Below the pieces are notes generated by a model. That model was not told the DNA's origin. It saw only the letters and a program-made list of their open reading frames with translations, and searched no databases. 64,000 nucleotides of DNA from Zelonia costaricensis (Eukaryota > Euglenozoa > Kinetoplastea > Trypanosomatida > Trypanosomatidae), in NCBI GenBank assembly GCA_030849075.1, contig JASAOO010003542.1, forward strand, positions 1-64,000, read 5' to 3'. Position 1 is the first letter of the stretch. Each line of letters opens with the position of its first letter. Below are positions 19,515 through 29,256 of the stretch, in pieces. Both the position numbers and the translations under genes were made by a program.

Positions 19515-20105
19515 CTACTGAAGGTACTTGTTGAGCTTTGCCGTCAGCGCTGCCTTCGTCGCCTCGCTCTTGGCCTTCGGCACGCACGTCTCCAGCAGGT
19601 ACGTGGCCGAGTCGCGGTGCCCCGGCAGCGCGTCCAGCACAATCTGCACGAGCTCCTCGTCTGGTGCCGTCTTGCCCAACTCACGCCGCACCACCGTCAC
19701 GATCGGGCGGCCGTCTGTGGCGTCGAAGCACTTGGCCTCCACCATCGCCTTCACGGCGTCCGTGTCGACGTGATCGACGGCCGTCATGAAAAGCTCGTCG
19801 AGGTGCTCCTCGCGGATCGTCGTGGGTGCATCCTTCATCAGGGCGAACAGCGGCCCGAGCGGGAGCACGCTCGAGTGCATGATGCACGCGCTGACGAGAA
19901 TCGCGAGCTGGCGGTCGTTGGCCAGTTTGGCGAACGCCATCGTCGTCGCCGGGTCCCAGCGGCGGTCGACGAGCTCGACGAACATCGCATCGCTGACGTT
20001 TTCGCTGGTGAACTCGGGCTGCTGCTGCAGCACCTTCATCTGCTCCGCACCACTGTTGCACAGGCACTCGTGCAGCTTCGCCTGGAAGGACTGCTGCTGA
20101 CCCAT
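19515..20105 (-). CDS. Conserved hypothetical protein, probably N-myristoylated
   Basis: I recognise no family for this 196-aa protein. It starts MGQQQS: Gly2 with a small residue at position 6 is the consensus for N-myristoyltransferase, so membrane attachment through myristate is likely; Cys14 and Cys16 nearby could be palmitoylated. The rest is soluble and helical in composition, with a pattern (about 30-130) of short helices like a small alpha-solenoid, and a Lys/Ala-rich C-terminal helix. The start is fixed by the Gly2 motif. A minus-strand pyrimidine stretch ends in an AG at about 20120, so the 5' UTR may be very short. A flagellar or plasma-membrane location is a reasonable guess only. 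Confidence 0.82.
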   Translation of the reverse strand: MGQQQSFQAKLHECLCNSGAEQMKVLQQQPEFTSENVSDAMFVELVDRRWDPATTMAFAKLANDRQLAILVSACIMHSSVLPLGPLFALMKDAPTTIREEHLDELFMTAVDHVDTDAVKAMVEAKCFDATDGRPIVTVVRRELGKTAPDEELVQIVLDALPGHRDSATYLLETCVPKAKSEATKAALTAKLNKYLQ

Positions 20106-21168
20106 CGCGGCGATGCCACCTCAGTAGGATGTCGGAGGGAAGGACTCAGCACAAGGCGGAGTGAGGGTGCGACGGCGTGTCTGGGGGTCACACGCGAAAG
20201 GGGCCGCAACGCGGGGGGCCTCGGATGGCAGAAGTAGAAGAGAGGGCACGGACGACGTGACTGGCCAGCGACTGGCGCCAAGGGTGGGGGGAGGGACCGC
20301 AGCGGTGCAAGACCGACGTGATCGAAGCAAGAGAAGGGGGTGGGTGAGGAGGGGACGGCGATCGACCCGACAACGCAGTGGAGTAGCGCCGCACCAAAAC
20401 ACGATATAGGCTCGCTGAATCAATTCAAGTTGAACCGGCAGATGATCGTAAGGAACGTGCAAGCGTGTTGATGAAACTGTGATGGATGATGGAGGTGGCG
20501 AGGTTGAGGTTGAGGTTGAGGTTGTGGTGGTGGTGGGGGGGGGTGAGTGGAAGAGCTATGGAGGCAAAGATGCTGACGCGTTGCAGTGGGGAGAAGCTGC
20601 GAGTGGTGCCGTGTGCCCGTGTTATGTCGAGAGACGAGGGTCAGGTCGCCGTCGCCCACGCACGGAGGCAGTGGAAAGGAAAAAAGATGGCGAAATGAGG
20701 GAGTCCATCAGCTCAGGAGACTCCGGTGCGGCGGGGGGAGGGGGTCACCGAGGCCAAAAGCCGCAACGCGTCGAGTCGCAACGAGCCGCGCAAGAGAAGA
20801 GGCCTCTCTGCACACGACATGGAAGGAGAGAGACGGTGCACGCTATTGGCACTACAACACCGCACTCCTCCCTTGTGCGAGGTAGCGCGACAGTGCAGAC
20901 GTATTGCTGGGCCGTTGTGGGGGCCCGACAACCGCTCTTCAGTCACACGTGAAGACCACCTTGTGTGTGCTTCTGTTGTTTTCGCGTAAGGTGGCACGCA
21001 GTGGTACCACCGCGATGAATGAAATGAAGTGCGTCAAATGGGGGGGGGGGGGGGGTGTTGAAGAACAAGGCGACGGGCACGGCACAGACCGACGTGAATT
21101 GCAGCCACTCCTCCCCGCCCCCTCCCCACATTGAGCGCAGGCACACAAGCACCCGCACGTGTGGCCGC
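20106..21168. other. Intergenic 196-aa protein-CFIm25
   Basis: No gene seen. It contains about four GAGGTT repeats (20500-20523), followed by TGG repeats and a 9-G run (20535-20543), and a 16-G run at 21040-21055, the longest homopolymer in the window. Confidence 0.6.
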
Positions 21169-21993
21169 CTAGTACTCAGTGCTGCAGTAGTTGATCAGGA
21201 CGCGCGAGAGCAGCACAGGCAGGCTGGCAACGATGGGGCCGTACTTGCTCGAGTTCTCGTAGAGGTCGAAGAGCGGCGCGGCGACGAGCTCGACGCCCTC
21301 TTGCACCATGTTGAAGTACACCGTCGGCTCGAGGTGCACAAGGAAGACCGTCCGCATCTCCCGCACGCTGCTTGCCGCGAGGTGGGCCGGCACGTAGGGG
21401 TACAGGTGTGGTGTAAAGTGCGGCCGGTACCACGTCGCCAGCACCTCGCCAACGCGGAAGCAGTTGCCCGCCTTTGAGGCGTTGTGCGCCATCGCGACGT
21501 CCACGACCGTGTCGGAGCTGCCGGCGTTGGCGGCCTCGGCGGTGCCGGCGGTCGACTTCGCCTCGTTGAGCAGGTGGCGGCCGAGCTTACGCAGCAGGCA
21601 GCTCTCCTCCGCCTCGCCACGCCGGCAGCGCCCGCCTGGCAGGCGGTACGTCACTTCGGCGTTCGTGTTGGAAGGCGGCACCGTGCGGGCGCCCTCAGCG
21701 TCGCGTGTTTTGGTGTTTGTCTGCTTCATGAGCAGGAGGTGGGGGTGGCGGTGGAGGTGGACCAGCAGCACCCCCTCGACGGAGCGCACGCACGGCTCCT
21801 CCTCGCAGCGGGCCTTGAGGCTGAGCAGCTTCTCGATCGCCGTCTTGGGCCGCACCGGCGCGGAGTTGCCACCGCCACCGCCACCGGTGCCGCCGAGGTT
21901 GACCTCGCTGCCGCCGTGGCCGCTGGTGACGTCGACGGAGGTCTGCGTGTAGTTCTCAACCGGGTACACGTCCAGCTTCGCCTTGAGCGACAT
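21169..21993 (-). CDS. CPSF5: CFIm25 (NUDT21/CPSF5) cleavage-polyadenylation factor
   Basis: Small subunit of cleavage factor Im, a nuclear pre-mRNA 3'-end processing factor with a catalytically dead Nudix fold. The 274-aa product has SVEGVLLVHLHRHPHLLLMK (71-90), LPGG (118-121), TWYRPHFTPHLYPYVPAHL (187-205) and LVAAPLFDLYENSSKYGPI (236-254), each closely paralleling human NUDT21. Nudix catalytic glutamates are not in place, as in the human protein. It differs by a Gly-rich N-terminal insert (33-45) and expanded loops at about 92-113 and 145-175. At the UGUA-contact site human Phe103 aligns with Thr115. Met at 21993 was chosen; 91 upstream in-frame codons are low complexity. Confidence 0.92.
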   Translation of the reverse strand: MSLKAKLDVYPVENYTQTSVDVTSGHGGSEVNLGGTGGGGGGNSAPVRPKTAIEKLLSLKARCEEEPCVRSVEGVLLVHLHRHPHLLLMKQTNTKTRDAEGARTVPPSNTNAEVTYRLPGGRCRRGEAEESCLLRKLGRHLLNEAKSTAGTAEAANAGSSDTVVDVAMAHNASKAGNCFRVGEVLATWYRPHFTPHLYPYVPAHLAASSVREMRTVFLVHLEPTVYFNMVQEGVELVAAPLFDLYENSSKYGPIVASLPVLLSRVLINYCSTEY

Positions 21994-22630
21994 GGCTGCA
22001 CACCTCTGATGATGATGCAAGCTGTTCCGAGAGACCGTGACGATTCCAGCAACCGCGGGTGGCGGAGAGCGAAGGGGGAGGAAAGTTATGTATGGGGCAA
22101 AGGGTAGGGGGAGGGGGGGGGGGGGGCAGAAGTACGAAGACGGAGATGAGCGAGAAGACGCAACACAGAGGTAGCGTTGTGTCGACCGTGGCTCCTGTTC
22201 CGTGCGGTGAGACCGGAAGGGGGGTGTGGTGGGGAAAGAAGGACAGATGCCTCTCAACACGATCACACACGGCTCGGGTTCAGTTTTCTTTTGGGGGTGG
22301 GGAGGAGGGAGGAGTCACGCCGATGGTGCGGGATGCTTGCGTGGCTGCAGTGCCGGCAGCCTCCGAGGCGGTCCACGGTAAGAGAGGAAGGTATGTGGGA
22401 GACATCGTGCGTCGCACGTCAGCCACAGGAAAAAAGGTGCGCATAGCGGGAAGAGGGGGGAGGGGGATGGAGCGCGCCGCGAGACTCGGGAGACACTGGG
22501 ACCCACCACGCTGCGTGTGCAAATCGGCTCTCCGAGGAAGCCCCCCACACGGCACCCAGAGCCGCTCCGCCGCCCCTGCTGCCGCACGCCGCGGTTATCA
22601 GCATGGCTGGCGCCCTGACGTGTGTGCGCC
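21994..22630. other. Intergenic CFIm25-M1 aminopeptidase
   Basis: No gene seen. A 14-G run (22113-22126) gives a poly-C tract upstream of CFIm25 on the transcript. Confidence 0.6.
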
Positions 22631-25279
22631 TCAACGGGAGAGGAGGAAGCGGGCAATGCCAGTGGCGTCACGCGCAGCCCAGGCAGCGTTGCACAGGAGC
22701 CCCTCCAGGCCCTGCTCGAAGGTCATGCGGGTGCGAGTCTGTGTCTCGGCCGGCAGGCCCCCAAAGAAGCTCCGCAGCGGATCGACGAGGCTCGCGTCGC
22801 TGCCGTACTCGAGGAGCTTCAGCACACGCGCCAGCAGCACCGACGGCGCCTTCTGCGACAGCCGCGGCCACTTCTCCATCACCTGCTCTGCGAACAGCCG
22901 CTGCGTCCGCGCCGCCTCCGCGAGGCCGAGCAGCACCGTTGGCATGTCCTGGGTGCTGACGGCGTCGGACAGCAGGAACTCCATCAGAGCCGGCACCCCC
23001 GTCGCGGGGTCCGGCACCGCGCACAGCGCCCCCAGGTACTGCGTGCGCTCCTCCGCAGAGTCCGTGGCGGCGATCAGCGACTGCAGCTCCGCCAGCGCGG
23101 CGTCACCGCCGGTGCGAAGGTGTGCCGCGTACACGCAGCCGAGCGCTTCGCGCGGGATGGGGGTACTCGCACGGCGCTCGTACATGTCCTGTGCCACCGC
23201 CGTCGCCGCCGCGCTGCCGCAGGCCAGGAGACGGCTCAGCAGAAGGACGCGCGTCTGCTGTGCGCGGTGACTGTCGCCGGGCCGGTGCTGATACCCAAGC
23301 CGCCCCATGGCCGGCGCGTAGAGGCGCTCGCAGAAGGCGTCGAAGGCGGCGCGCACCTCGGCGCTGTCGCTGCCGGCGAGAAGGCAGCGCAGCTTCTTCT
23401 CGAACTGCGCTACCTCGCACCAGACCGTGTAATCGTCCTCCGCGTCGTAGTGCGCGAGCAGCTCCATGGCCGGAACCGTCTCGCAGTACCCGCCGCGCGC
23501 CAAGGCGGCGTAGTCGGCGATCAGCGAGTAGCGGTCCGTGCCGGTGAGCGTCTTTGCGCGCACTGGGTCGACGAGGCCGCGCAGCATCGCCTCGGTGTAC
23601 TGCACGCGGCAGAAGGCGATCTGGTCGCAGTTCACCTTCACCCACACCGCGCCAGGCACGGCGAGCGTCATGGCACGCTCGGCAAGGACGACCGGCATCG
23701 TCGTCACCGCCCCCTCCGCTGTGCCGTAGCTGCAGTACATCGGAATCCTCCACAGCACCGCGTCCTCGGCGGGTGTGGCGTCGTTCACGACTAGAAAGCG
23801 GTGCTGCGTCAGCACGAGGCTGCCGGTGGCGGCGTCGTGGACGGCCTGCACGTATGGGAAGCCCTGCTCGCGCGTCCAGCTGTGCAGCACGTCCTTGAGG
23901 TTCGGCGCCGCGGGCCCGGAGAGGGCGTCCCAAAGCTGCTGCGACGTGGCGGCGGCGTAGGCGTGGCGGGAGAGGTAGTCGACCAGGCCGCCCTGGAAGC
24001 CCGCCTCGCCAACAAACTTGGCCGTCATGCGGAGCACCATGGCGCCCTTGGAGTAGCTGATCGCGTCGAAGATGCCGTCCACCTCGCGGACGTCGTGCAC
24101 CGGCAGCTCGATGGGGTGTGACGAGCGCATCGCATCGAGCTGGAAGGCGCGGCTGCCCTCGTCGAACACAAACTGTGTGTCGACGACCCACTCGGGGAAC
24201 AGCTTGTGGACGGCCCACGTCGCCATGTACGTCGCGAACGACTCGTTGAGCCACAAGTCCGACCACCACGCCATCGTGGCCAGGTTGCCAAACCACTGGT
24301 GCGCCAGCTCGTGCGCCACCACCATGGCCACTCGCTCGGTCTGCGTCGCGCTCGCCTCCGGAGAGGCCAGCATTGCCTGCTCGCGAAACGTGATGCAGCC
24401 CCAGTTCTCCATTGCGCCAAAGGCGAAGTTGGGCAGCGCGATGAGGTCGAGCTTCGGGAAGACGTACGGGGACTGGAAGTAGGCCTCGTACAGCGGCAGC
24501 ACCTTCGCCGCCACGTCGAGCGCGAAGGCCGCCTGCGCGATCTTGCCGCGCGGCGTGACGGCGCGGACGACCAGCGATGTGGGCAGGGAGCCGGGTGCGG
24601 CCGCCTCGTCTGCCGAGGGCGGCGCGGCTGTCCGCTGAATCGTGGTCTCTGCTGTCTCCATGTCGCCGATGACCCACGCCACGAGGTATGTCGACATCAC
24701 CGCGCACGGACGGAACTGCCAGCGTCGGCGGCCGCTGCCATCTGGCAGCTCCACCACCGCGTGTGGTGCGTCGTTGCTCCAGACCTGCAACGGGGGCGCG
24801 ACGGTGATGTCGAGGGCGAACGTGGCCTTGATCGCCGGCTCGTCCCAGCAGGGAAAGACGCTGCGGGCCTCGGCGGGGCACAGCTGCGTCGCACCAACAC
24901 AGTAGCGCGCCCCATCGTACGTGTAGTGGCTGCGGTAGAAGCCGAAGAGCTTCTCGCTGATGGCGGCCGTGTAGGAGAAGCGCAGCTGCGCCGCCTCCGC
25001 GATGGGGCGGTCGACCTGCACCGTGAGGCGCTGCTCCTCCGTCGACTCTGTCACTCTCGTCACGGACACCGCAGCGCCGCTCTCGCCGGTCTGCACGATC
25101 GCGACGCTCGAGAACGTCAGCCCCACGGCGTTGAGCACGAACGCGTCTGTGGGCTCGGTAATGCGGACGTCGATGGCGACATCGGCGGTGAACGTGGCCG
25201 CCTCGAGGTCGGGCACGATGGCGATGTGGTAGTGCGTCGGCCGCACGCCGCTCGGCAGCACGTGGCGCTCGGCAGACAT
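22631..25279 (-). CDS. M1-family zinc aminopeptidase (puromycin-sensitive type)
   Basis: A metallo-aminopeptidase that removes N-terminal residues from peptides, probably in the cytosol since no signal peptide is seen. The 882-aa length is typical of the puromycin-sensitive/Ape2 subgroup. The exopeptidase motif GAMEN is at 288-292 and the zinc site HELAH at 323-327, with the third ligand Glu346 in LWLNESFA. The N-terminal beta domain begins within ten residues of the start (VLPSGVRPTHY), so Met at 25279 is well supported. An alpha-helical C-terminal domain runs from about 540 to the end. All catalytic residues are present. Peptide trimming after the proteasome is the usual role of this subgroup. 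Confidence 0.95.
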   Translation of the reverse strand: MSAERHVLPSGVRPTHYHIAIVPDLEAATFTADVAIDVRITEPTDAFVLNAVGLTFSSVAIVQTGESGAAVSVTRVTESTEEQRLTVQVDRPIAEAAQLRFSYTAAISEKLFGFYRSHYTYDGARYCVGATQLCPAEARSVFPCWDEPAIKATFALDITVAPPLQVWSNDAPHAVVELPDGSGRRRWQFRPCAVMSTYLVAWVIGDMETAETTIQRTAAPPSADEAAAPGSLPTSLVVRAVTPRGKIAQAAFALDVAAKVLPLYEAYFQSPYVFPKLDLIALPNFAFGAMENWGCITFREQAMLASPEASATQTERVAMVVAHELAHQWFGNLATMAWWSDLWLNESFATYMATWAVHKLFPEWVVDTQFVFDEGSRAFQLDAMRSSHPIELPVHDVREVDGIFDAISYSKGAMVLRMTAKFVGEAGFQGGLVDYLSRHAYAAATSQQLWDALSGPAAPNLKDVLHSWTREQGFPYVQAVHDAATGSLVLTQHRFLVVNDATPAEDAVLWRIPMYCSYGTAEGAVTTMPVVLAERAMTLAVPGAVWVKVNCDQIAFCRVQYTEAMLRGLVDPVRAKTLTGTDRYSLIADYAALARGGYCETVPAMELLAHYDAEDDYTVWCEVAQFEKKLRCLLAGSDSAEVRAAFDAFCERLYAPAMGRLGYQHRPGDSHRAQQTRVLLLSRLLACGSAAATAVAQDMYERRASTPIPREALGCVYAAHLRTGGDAALAELQSLIAATDSAEERTQYLGALCAVPDPATGVPALMEFLLSDAVSTQDMPTVLLGLAEAARTQRLFAEQVMEKWPRLSQKAPSVLLARVLKLLEYGSDASLVDPLRSFFGGLPAETQTRTRMTFEQGLEGLLCNAAWAARDATGIARFLLSR

Positions 25280-25448
25280 CTACAAGACACACGTGCCCGC
25301 AACGGAGGGGTGAGGGGGTACTGGGTGAGCGGCACAGACAGGGGAGCAAGGTTTGGCGAGGCTGCGACGAGGCGCGATTGCGAGAGTGGTCGAAGCGTGC
25401 GGTGGGTACGAGTGGCTGGGAATGGGGTGTCGAGTGATGACGGACTTT

Positions 25449-25642
25449 GGAGGCAACTCAACGGAAGCGAAGCGGAGCGGTAGTGTTGGCGTAGTTGGAG
25501 GGGGGGGGCGGCATCACGTGTTGACGTACTCAGCTTCCGTGCTGTTCACGCCAGGGAACGCGGCGGCCTCGCCAAGGACAAGCACGCATCTTTACGTGTC
25601 CGCGGCGACGACGGTGGTGGCCCTGCACCCTATGGTTGCCGC
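25449..25642. repeat. 194-bp direct repeat, copy 1
   Basis: Begins GGAGGCAACTCAACGGAAGC and ends TATGGTTGCCGC directly before the N at 25643. It matches copy 2 (25644-25837) at every position but one (C at 25590 against G at 25785), including the 9-G run. Confidence 0.95.
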
Positions 25643-25643
25643 N
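25643..25643. other. Undetermined base (N)
   Basis: The only ambiguous base in the window. It separates two near-identical 194-bp copies, which suggests a join between contig ends that overlap, not a true tandem duplication. Confidence 0.9.
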
Positions 25644-25837
25644 GGAGGCAACTCAACGGAAGCGAAGCGGAGCGGTAGTGTTGGCGTAGTTGGAGGGGGG
25701 GGGCGGCATCACGTGTTGACGTACTCAGCTTCCGTGCTGTTCACGCCAGGGAACGCGGCGGCCTCGCCAAGGACAAGCACGCATGTTTACGTGTCCGCGG
25801 CGACGACGGTGGTGGCCCTGCACCCTATGGTTGCCGC
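25644..25837. repeat. 194-bp direct repeat, copy 2
   Basis: Second copy of the segment, starting directly after the N and continuing into unique sequence (CCGCAGCCCGG) at 25838. One mismatch to copy 1 in 194 bases. Confidence 0.95.
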
Positions 25838-26279
25838 TCCGCAGCCCGGAGACCCTCCCCCTCCCCCCCGTGGGCCTCCTTGCTTCTGCTGCTTGTAGTG
25901 TACCTTGAGGGGATGGGACTTCGTCCGTGCTAGCGATCGCGATGATAGGGAGGGGCAACAAGGCAGCTGCCAGCAGGACTGGCCAACACACGCACCAGCG
26001 GTGTGCACGCCAAGCGGAACAACAGCGAGCACACAGCGGGCTTCAGCCGCAGCAAAGGCACACGTACAACAACGACAAACGAAAAGAGAGCGAAGAGCGC
26101 TGCGGGCGTGCTGGCGCTTCCCTTCGCGACAACGGTGGGAGAAGCGGGCCACAGCGGACCACAGCGGACCGCAGCAGGCGCGCCTTTACCCGTCTCTCCC
26201 CTCCCCTCTCCCGCTGTTCCTTGTGTCTACTGTGCAGGTCCGCAGTCACCACCGCACCGCGTCGCACTCGCGCGTTGCC

Positions 26280-28310
26280 CTACCTCACCGGGTGGGCACC
26301 GCCGCCGCTGTTGCCCAGCGGCGACAGCTCCTCTTCGCGGCGGAGAATGTCCTCCACGGCGTCGGAGAGGCAGACGAGCTGGGCGACGCGGTTGACGCCG
26401 ACGACGCGGATCTTGACGACGTGCTCAAACGGGATGTCGATCTTGAACGCGTTCTGCGGCGCCACGACGCTGTCGGCGTCCGTCACAAAGTAGGAGTACA
26501 GGCCCTGCAGCAGGTTCAGGTGGGAGGCGACGAGGACTGGCGTGGTGCTGGCCTGGATGTCGTGGATGTGCGGCTCCAAGCGCGAGTTGAAGACCTGGTG
26601 GATGCACTCGCCGTTTGGCCACGCGGTGTAGTACGGGTCCGCCTTCATCGACTGCAGCGTGTTGGGCATCGTGCGGAGTACGTCTGAGAGCAGCTGCCCC
26701 TCGCAGTCGCCGTGATTGATGTCGTCCAGCGTGGGGAAGTAGGAGACGCGGCAGCGGAGCGACACGTGGCCCTCCGCCGCCGCGGTCGTCGGCGTGGCCT
26801 GCAGCTTGATCGACTCCTCCGCGAAGTGATGCACCGTCTGCGTGCACCGCTTCGCGCAGCTCGTCATGACGGTGAGGGAGGTGGTCGCGGGGATCTCGCG
26901 CTGGAAGAACTCGAAGAGCGCTTGGCTGTACGCCCGGCCACGCGCCGTCAGGCGAGAGTTGCCTCCGATGCGCCCGCTCAGCATATCGACGTACTCGCCA
27001 GCGCGGGTGAGGTAGAGGTTCATCGGGGTGTGGCTGAGGTTGTGCAGCATGAAGGCGAGCCGGCTCGGCATCCAGCCAGTGATCATGTTTAGTGAGTAGG
27101 TCTGCGCGTCTTCGATGCGGATGTACGACATGTCGCAGTCCGTGATGGGGTTCAGCGTCTTGTACACCGCCTCGTGCTGCGCCATGACCTCGTAGTAGCG
27201 CTCCACGAAGTCCCCCGGCGCGTTCGGGAACATCTCCTTGGCCCGCAAGATGTTCGCGTGAATGGCGTCCTTGTTGTTGTTCACCACCTCCACGAAAACG
27301 ACGCGCGTCATGTTGATGCGGCGGGTGTCGCGAATCGCCCGCAGCAGCGACTGCCGCCGCGCGTGCGTCGTCTGCGTGCCGTCCAGGATGGCGACCCCGC
27401 TCGTCTTCCAGATGTACTTGGTCAGGTCGTGTGCCAGCTCGCGCGAGACGCGGAACTCGAGCTCAGCGAGGCCCGTTGGCGACGACGCGTCTGGGTCGAC
27501 CTCCCCATCGCCCCGCTCCGCCATCGCCCGCTCCACGCGGCGGCGGCACGCCTGGTGAGAGAAGATGCCGCACGTAAGCCCGTTCCACTGGAAGTAGCGC
27601 CGGATCTGCTCCGCCACATACGTCTTGCCGCGCCCCGGCAGCCCGACCATGATGACGATGAGGGAGCCGAGCATCGGCTGCGGGACAGCGGAGAAGTCGG
27701 GCTGGTGCATCGACACCGGCGACGACGCGCACGACGACGTCGGCTGCCCCGAAAAGGAGTCGGGCATCACGCCGGCGTAGCCGGACAGTGCCTGCGCCAC
27801 GTCGCTGAAACCGTTCTCCTCGGCCACCTCGAGCGGCGTGTTCCCGTCGCGGTCCAGCAGCGAGGCGTCGGCGCCGAACTCGAGCAGCACGAGCACAACG
27901 GACAGGTGGCCATTCATGCAGGCGATGTGCAGCAGCGTGCTGCCGTCGTAGTCGCGGCTGTTCGGGTCGGCGCCGCCGCTGAGCAGGATGCGGGCTCCCA
28001 CGGCATCGCCCGAGGCCGCGAGCTGGCACAGCTCAACCGTGAGCATGTGCAGGACGATTGGGTCGGTGGCGTCCTCGGTGGCAATGCTGCACTGCTCCGT
28101 GGCGTCAGTCCCGTGCGCTTTGCTCTCCGTCGCCGCCAGCGCCTCGAGGTGTTTGTCGATGCGCGCGATCTCCTCCTGAATCATGGCCATGCGCTGGAAG
28201 GAGATGGGCTTCTGCCGGAGCTTCTTCGAAACCTCCGCAGCGCTGTGCGGCTGCGGCGCCAGCGCCGGACTCGTATCCGCCGTTCCCGGCGTCGGGGATG
28301 CCTCGGACAT
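26280..28310 (-). CDS. 6-phosphofructo-2-kinase/fructose-2,6-bisphosphatase-like, ankyrin fusion, bisphosphatase site lost
   Basis: Makes fructose-2,6-bisphosphate, which in trypanosomatids activates pyruvate kinase. The 676-aa product has an N-terminal helical region (25-60), about three ankyrin repeats (88-178; for example DGSTLLHIACMNGHLSVV), a 6-PF-2-K domain with P-loop GLPGRGKT (223-230) and ILDGTQTTHARR (308-319), and a C-terminal histidine-phosphatase-like domain. In the latter the catalytic motif reads LTRAGE (434-439) instead of LxRHGE: the phosphohistidine is Ala437. The later acid region (GDCEG, 534-538) and His597 remain recognisable. It is therefore probably a kinase only; monofunctional isoforms have been described for trypanosomatids. 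Met at 28310 was chosen over an upstream Met in low-complexity sequence (28436). Confidence 0.93.
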   Translation of the reverse strand: MSEASPTPGTADTSPALAPQPHSAAEVSKKLRQKPISFQRMAMIQEEIARIDKHLEALAATESKAHGTDATEQCSIATEDATDPIVLHMLTVELCQLAASGDAVGARILLSGGADPNSRDYDGSTLLHIACMNGHLSVVLVLLEFGADASLLDRDGNTPLEVAEENGFSDVAQALSGYAGVMPDSFSGQPTSSCASSPVSMHQPDFSAVPQPMLGSLIVIMVGLPGRGKTYVAEQIRRYFQWNGLTCGIFSHQACRRRVERAMAERGDGEVDPDASSPTGLAELEFRVSRELAHDLTKYIWKTSGVAILDGTQTTHARRQSLLRAIRDTRRINMTRVVFVEVVNNNKDAIHANILRAKEMFPNAPGDFVERYYEVMAQHEAVYKTLNPITDCDMSYIRIEDAQTYSLNMITGWMPSRLAFMLHNLSHTPMNLYLTRAGEYVDMLSGRIGGNSRLTARGRAYSQALFEFFQREIPATTSLTVMTSCAKRCTQTVHHFAEESIKLQATPTTAAAEGHVSLRCRVSYFPTLDDINHGDCEGQLLSDVLRTMPNTLQSMKADPYYTAWPNGECIHQVFNSRLEPHIHDIQASTTPVLVASHLNLLQGLYSYFVTDADSVVAPQNAFKIDIPFEHVVKIRVVGVNRVAQLVCLSDAVEDILRREEELSPLGNSGGGAHPVR

Positions 28311-29256
28311 CGCCACGCGCGGAGGAGAGAGAAATGCAAAAAAGAAGACAAGAGTGAGTTTGGGTGCCCCTCTGTGCGTGTGTGTGTGTTGTGGGTGCTG
28401 CACGAAAGCGCCCTCCCCCTCTCGCGGGTCCCGCAAAGCAACACAAGAAAAAGCTGGTCAGCCCTCGTGTGGGGCGACGCAGTCTGGGCGCGCTGCTACG
28501 CTGTCCAGCTGCACGTGATGGAGGGCAGCGGCGTCTACTCCGTACACGGCGTTTCGGCACTGACGAGCCGCCAGAGTTGTCGCATGGAAACACCAGGGAA
28601 GTGGAAGGGGGGGGGCCAATGTGAAGAGGGTTGACGTCATGGGTGTCGCATCCGTGGCGAAATGTGGCGGGGCTGCAGGCTCGGCGTCGCACGCGTGCAC
28701 AAAAAATGCGTCGAGCAAACACGACGCCTGTGCACCCACGCCTGCGCAAGCCAAACGCAGCGGCGCCGCCCATGGGCGGTCATCGCCCGCAGTGTGCGAG
28801 ACCAGCTCTCTTCATTTCCAGGTACAACGTCCCCTCCCATTCGCGTGATGGCCTTCGCTTCCGACGGCCCTGGCAGGTGCACAGCTGAGGCGCGTTTGCA
28901 CTCTTCTCTTTTTTTGTTGAGTCTGCGCGGAGGGGGGTTCCGGGGCGGGCGCGCTGGCGCCGCCGCTGTTCTCTGTCGCTCTCCCCTCGCACGCCGCAGC
29001 GCGGTGTCGCCGTCTCCTCCGCCATCCACGCCCTCCGTGCGTCCTCCTGTCCTCACCGGTGTGCGGCAGAGGCGGCAGCGCCCTTACAGGCGCACATGCC
29101 ACGGCGGCTCACAGGGGAGTGGGGCAGCACAACGGGGGACGGGGCGGGGGTGGGGAGGGGCGAAGGCGCGGCCCGGTGACATCCTAAAAGGAAGACGACT
29201 GAGTCGGTGCACGAGGCAAGAGAACAAGAAGGAATAGTGGTGCGCCTCCAGAACGC
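28311..29256. other. Intergenic PFK2-DHCH1
   Basis: No gene seen. A short (GT)n run lies at about 28377-28390 just upstream of PFK-2, and a 9-G run at 28607-28615. Confidence 0.55.

Larger units (their letters stand above)
25280..26279. other. Intergenic aminopeptidase-PFK2, with duplicated segment and an N
   Basis: No gene seen. It contains a 194-bp segment present twice around one undetermined base (described separately). Outside that, the sequence is unremarkable and mixed. Confidence 0.7.

Noticed and set aside
20500..20523. GAGGTT hexamer repeats, considered as telomere-like sequence
   Set aside because: The trypanosomatid telomere repeat is TTAGGG; this is a short imperfect minisatellite in an intergenic region.
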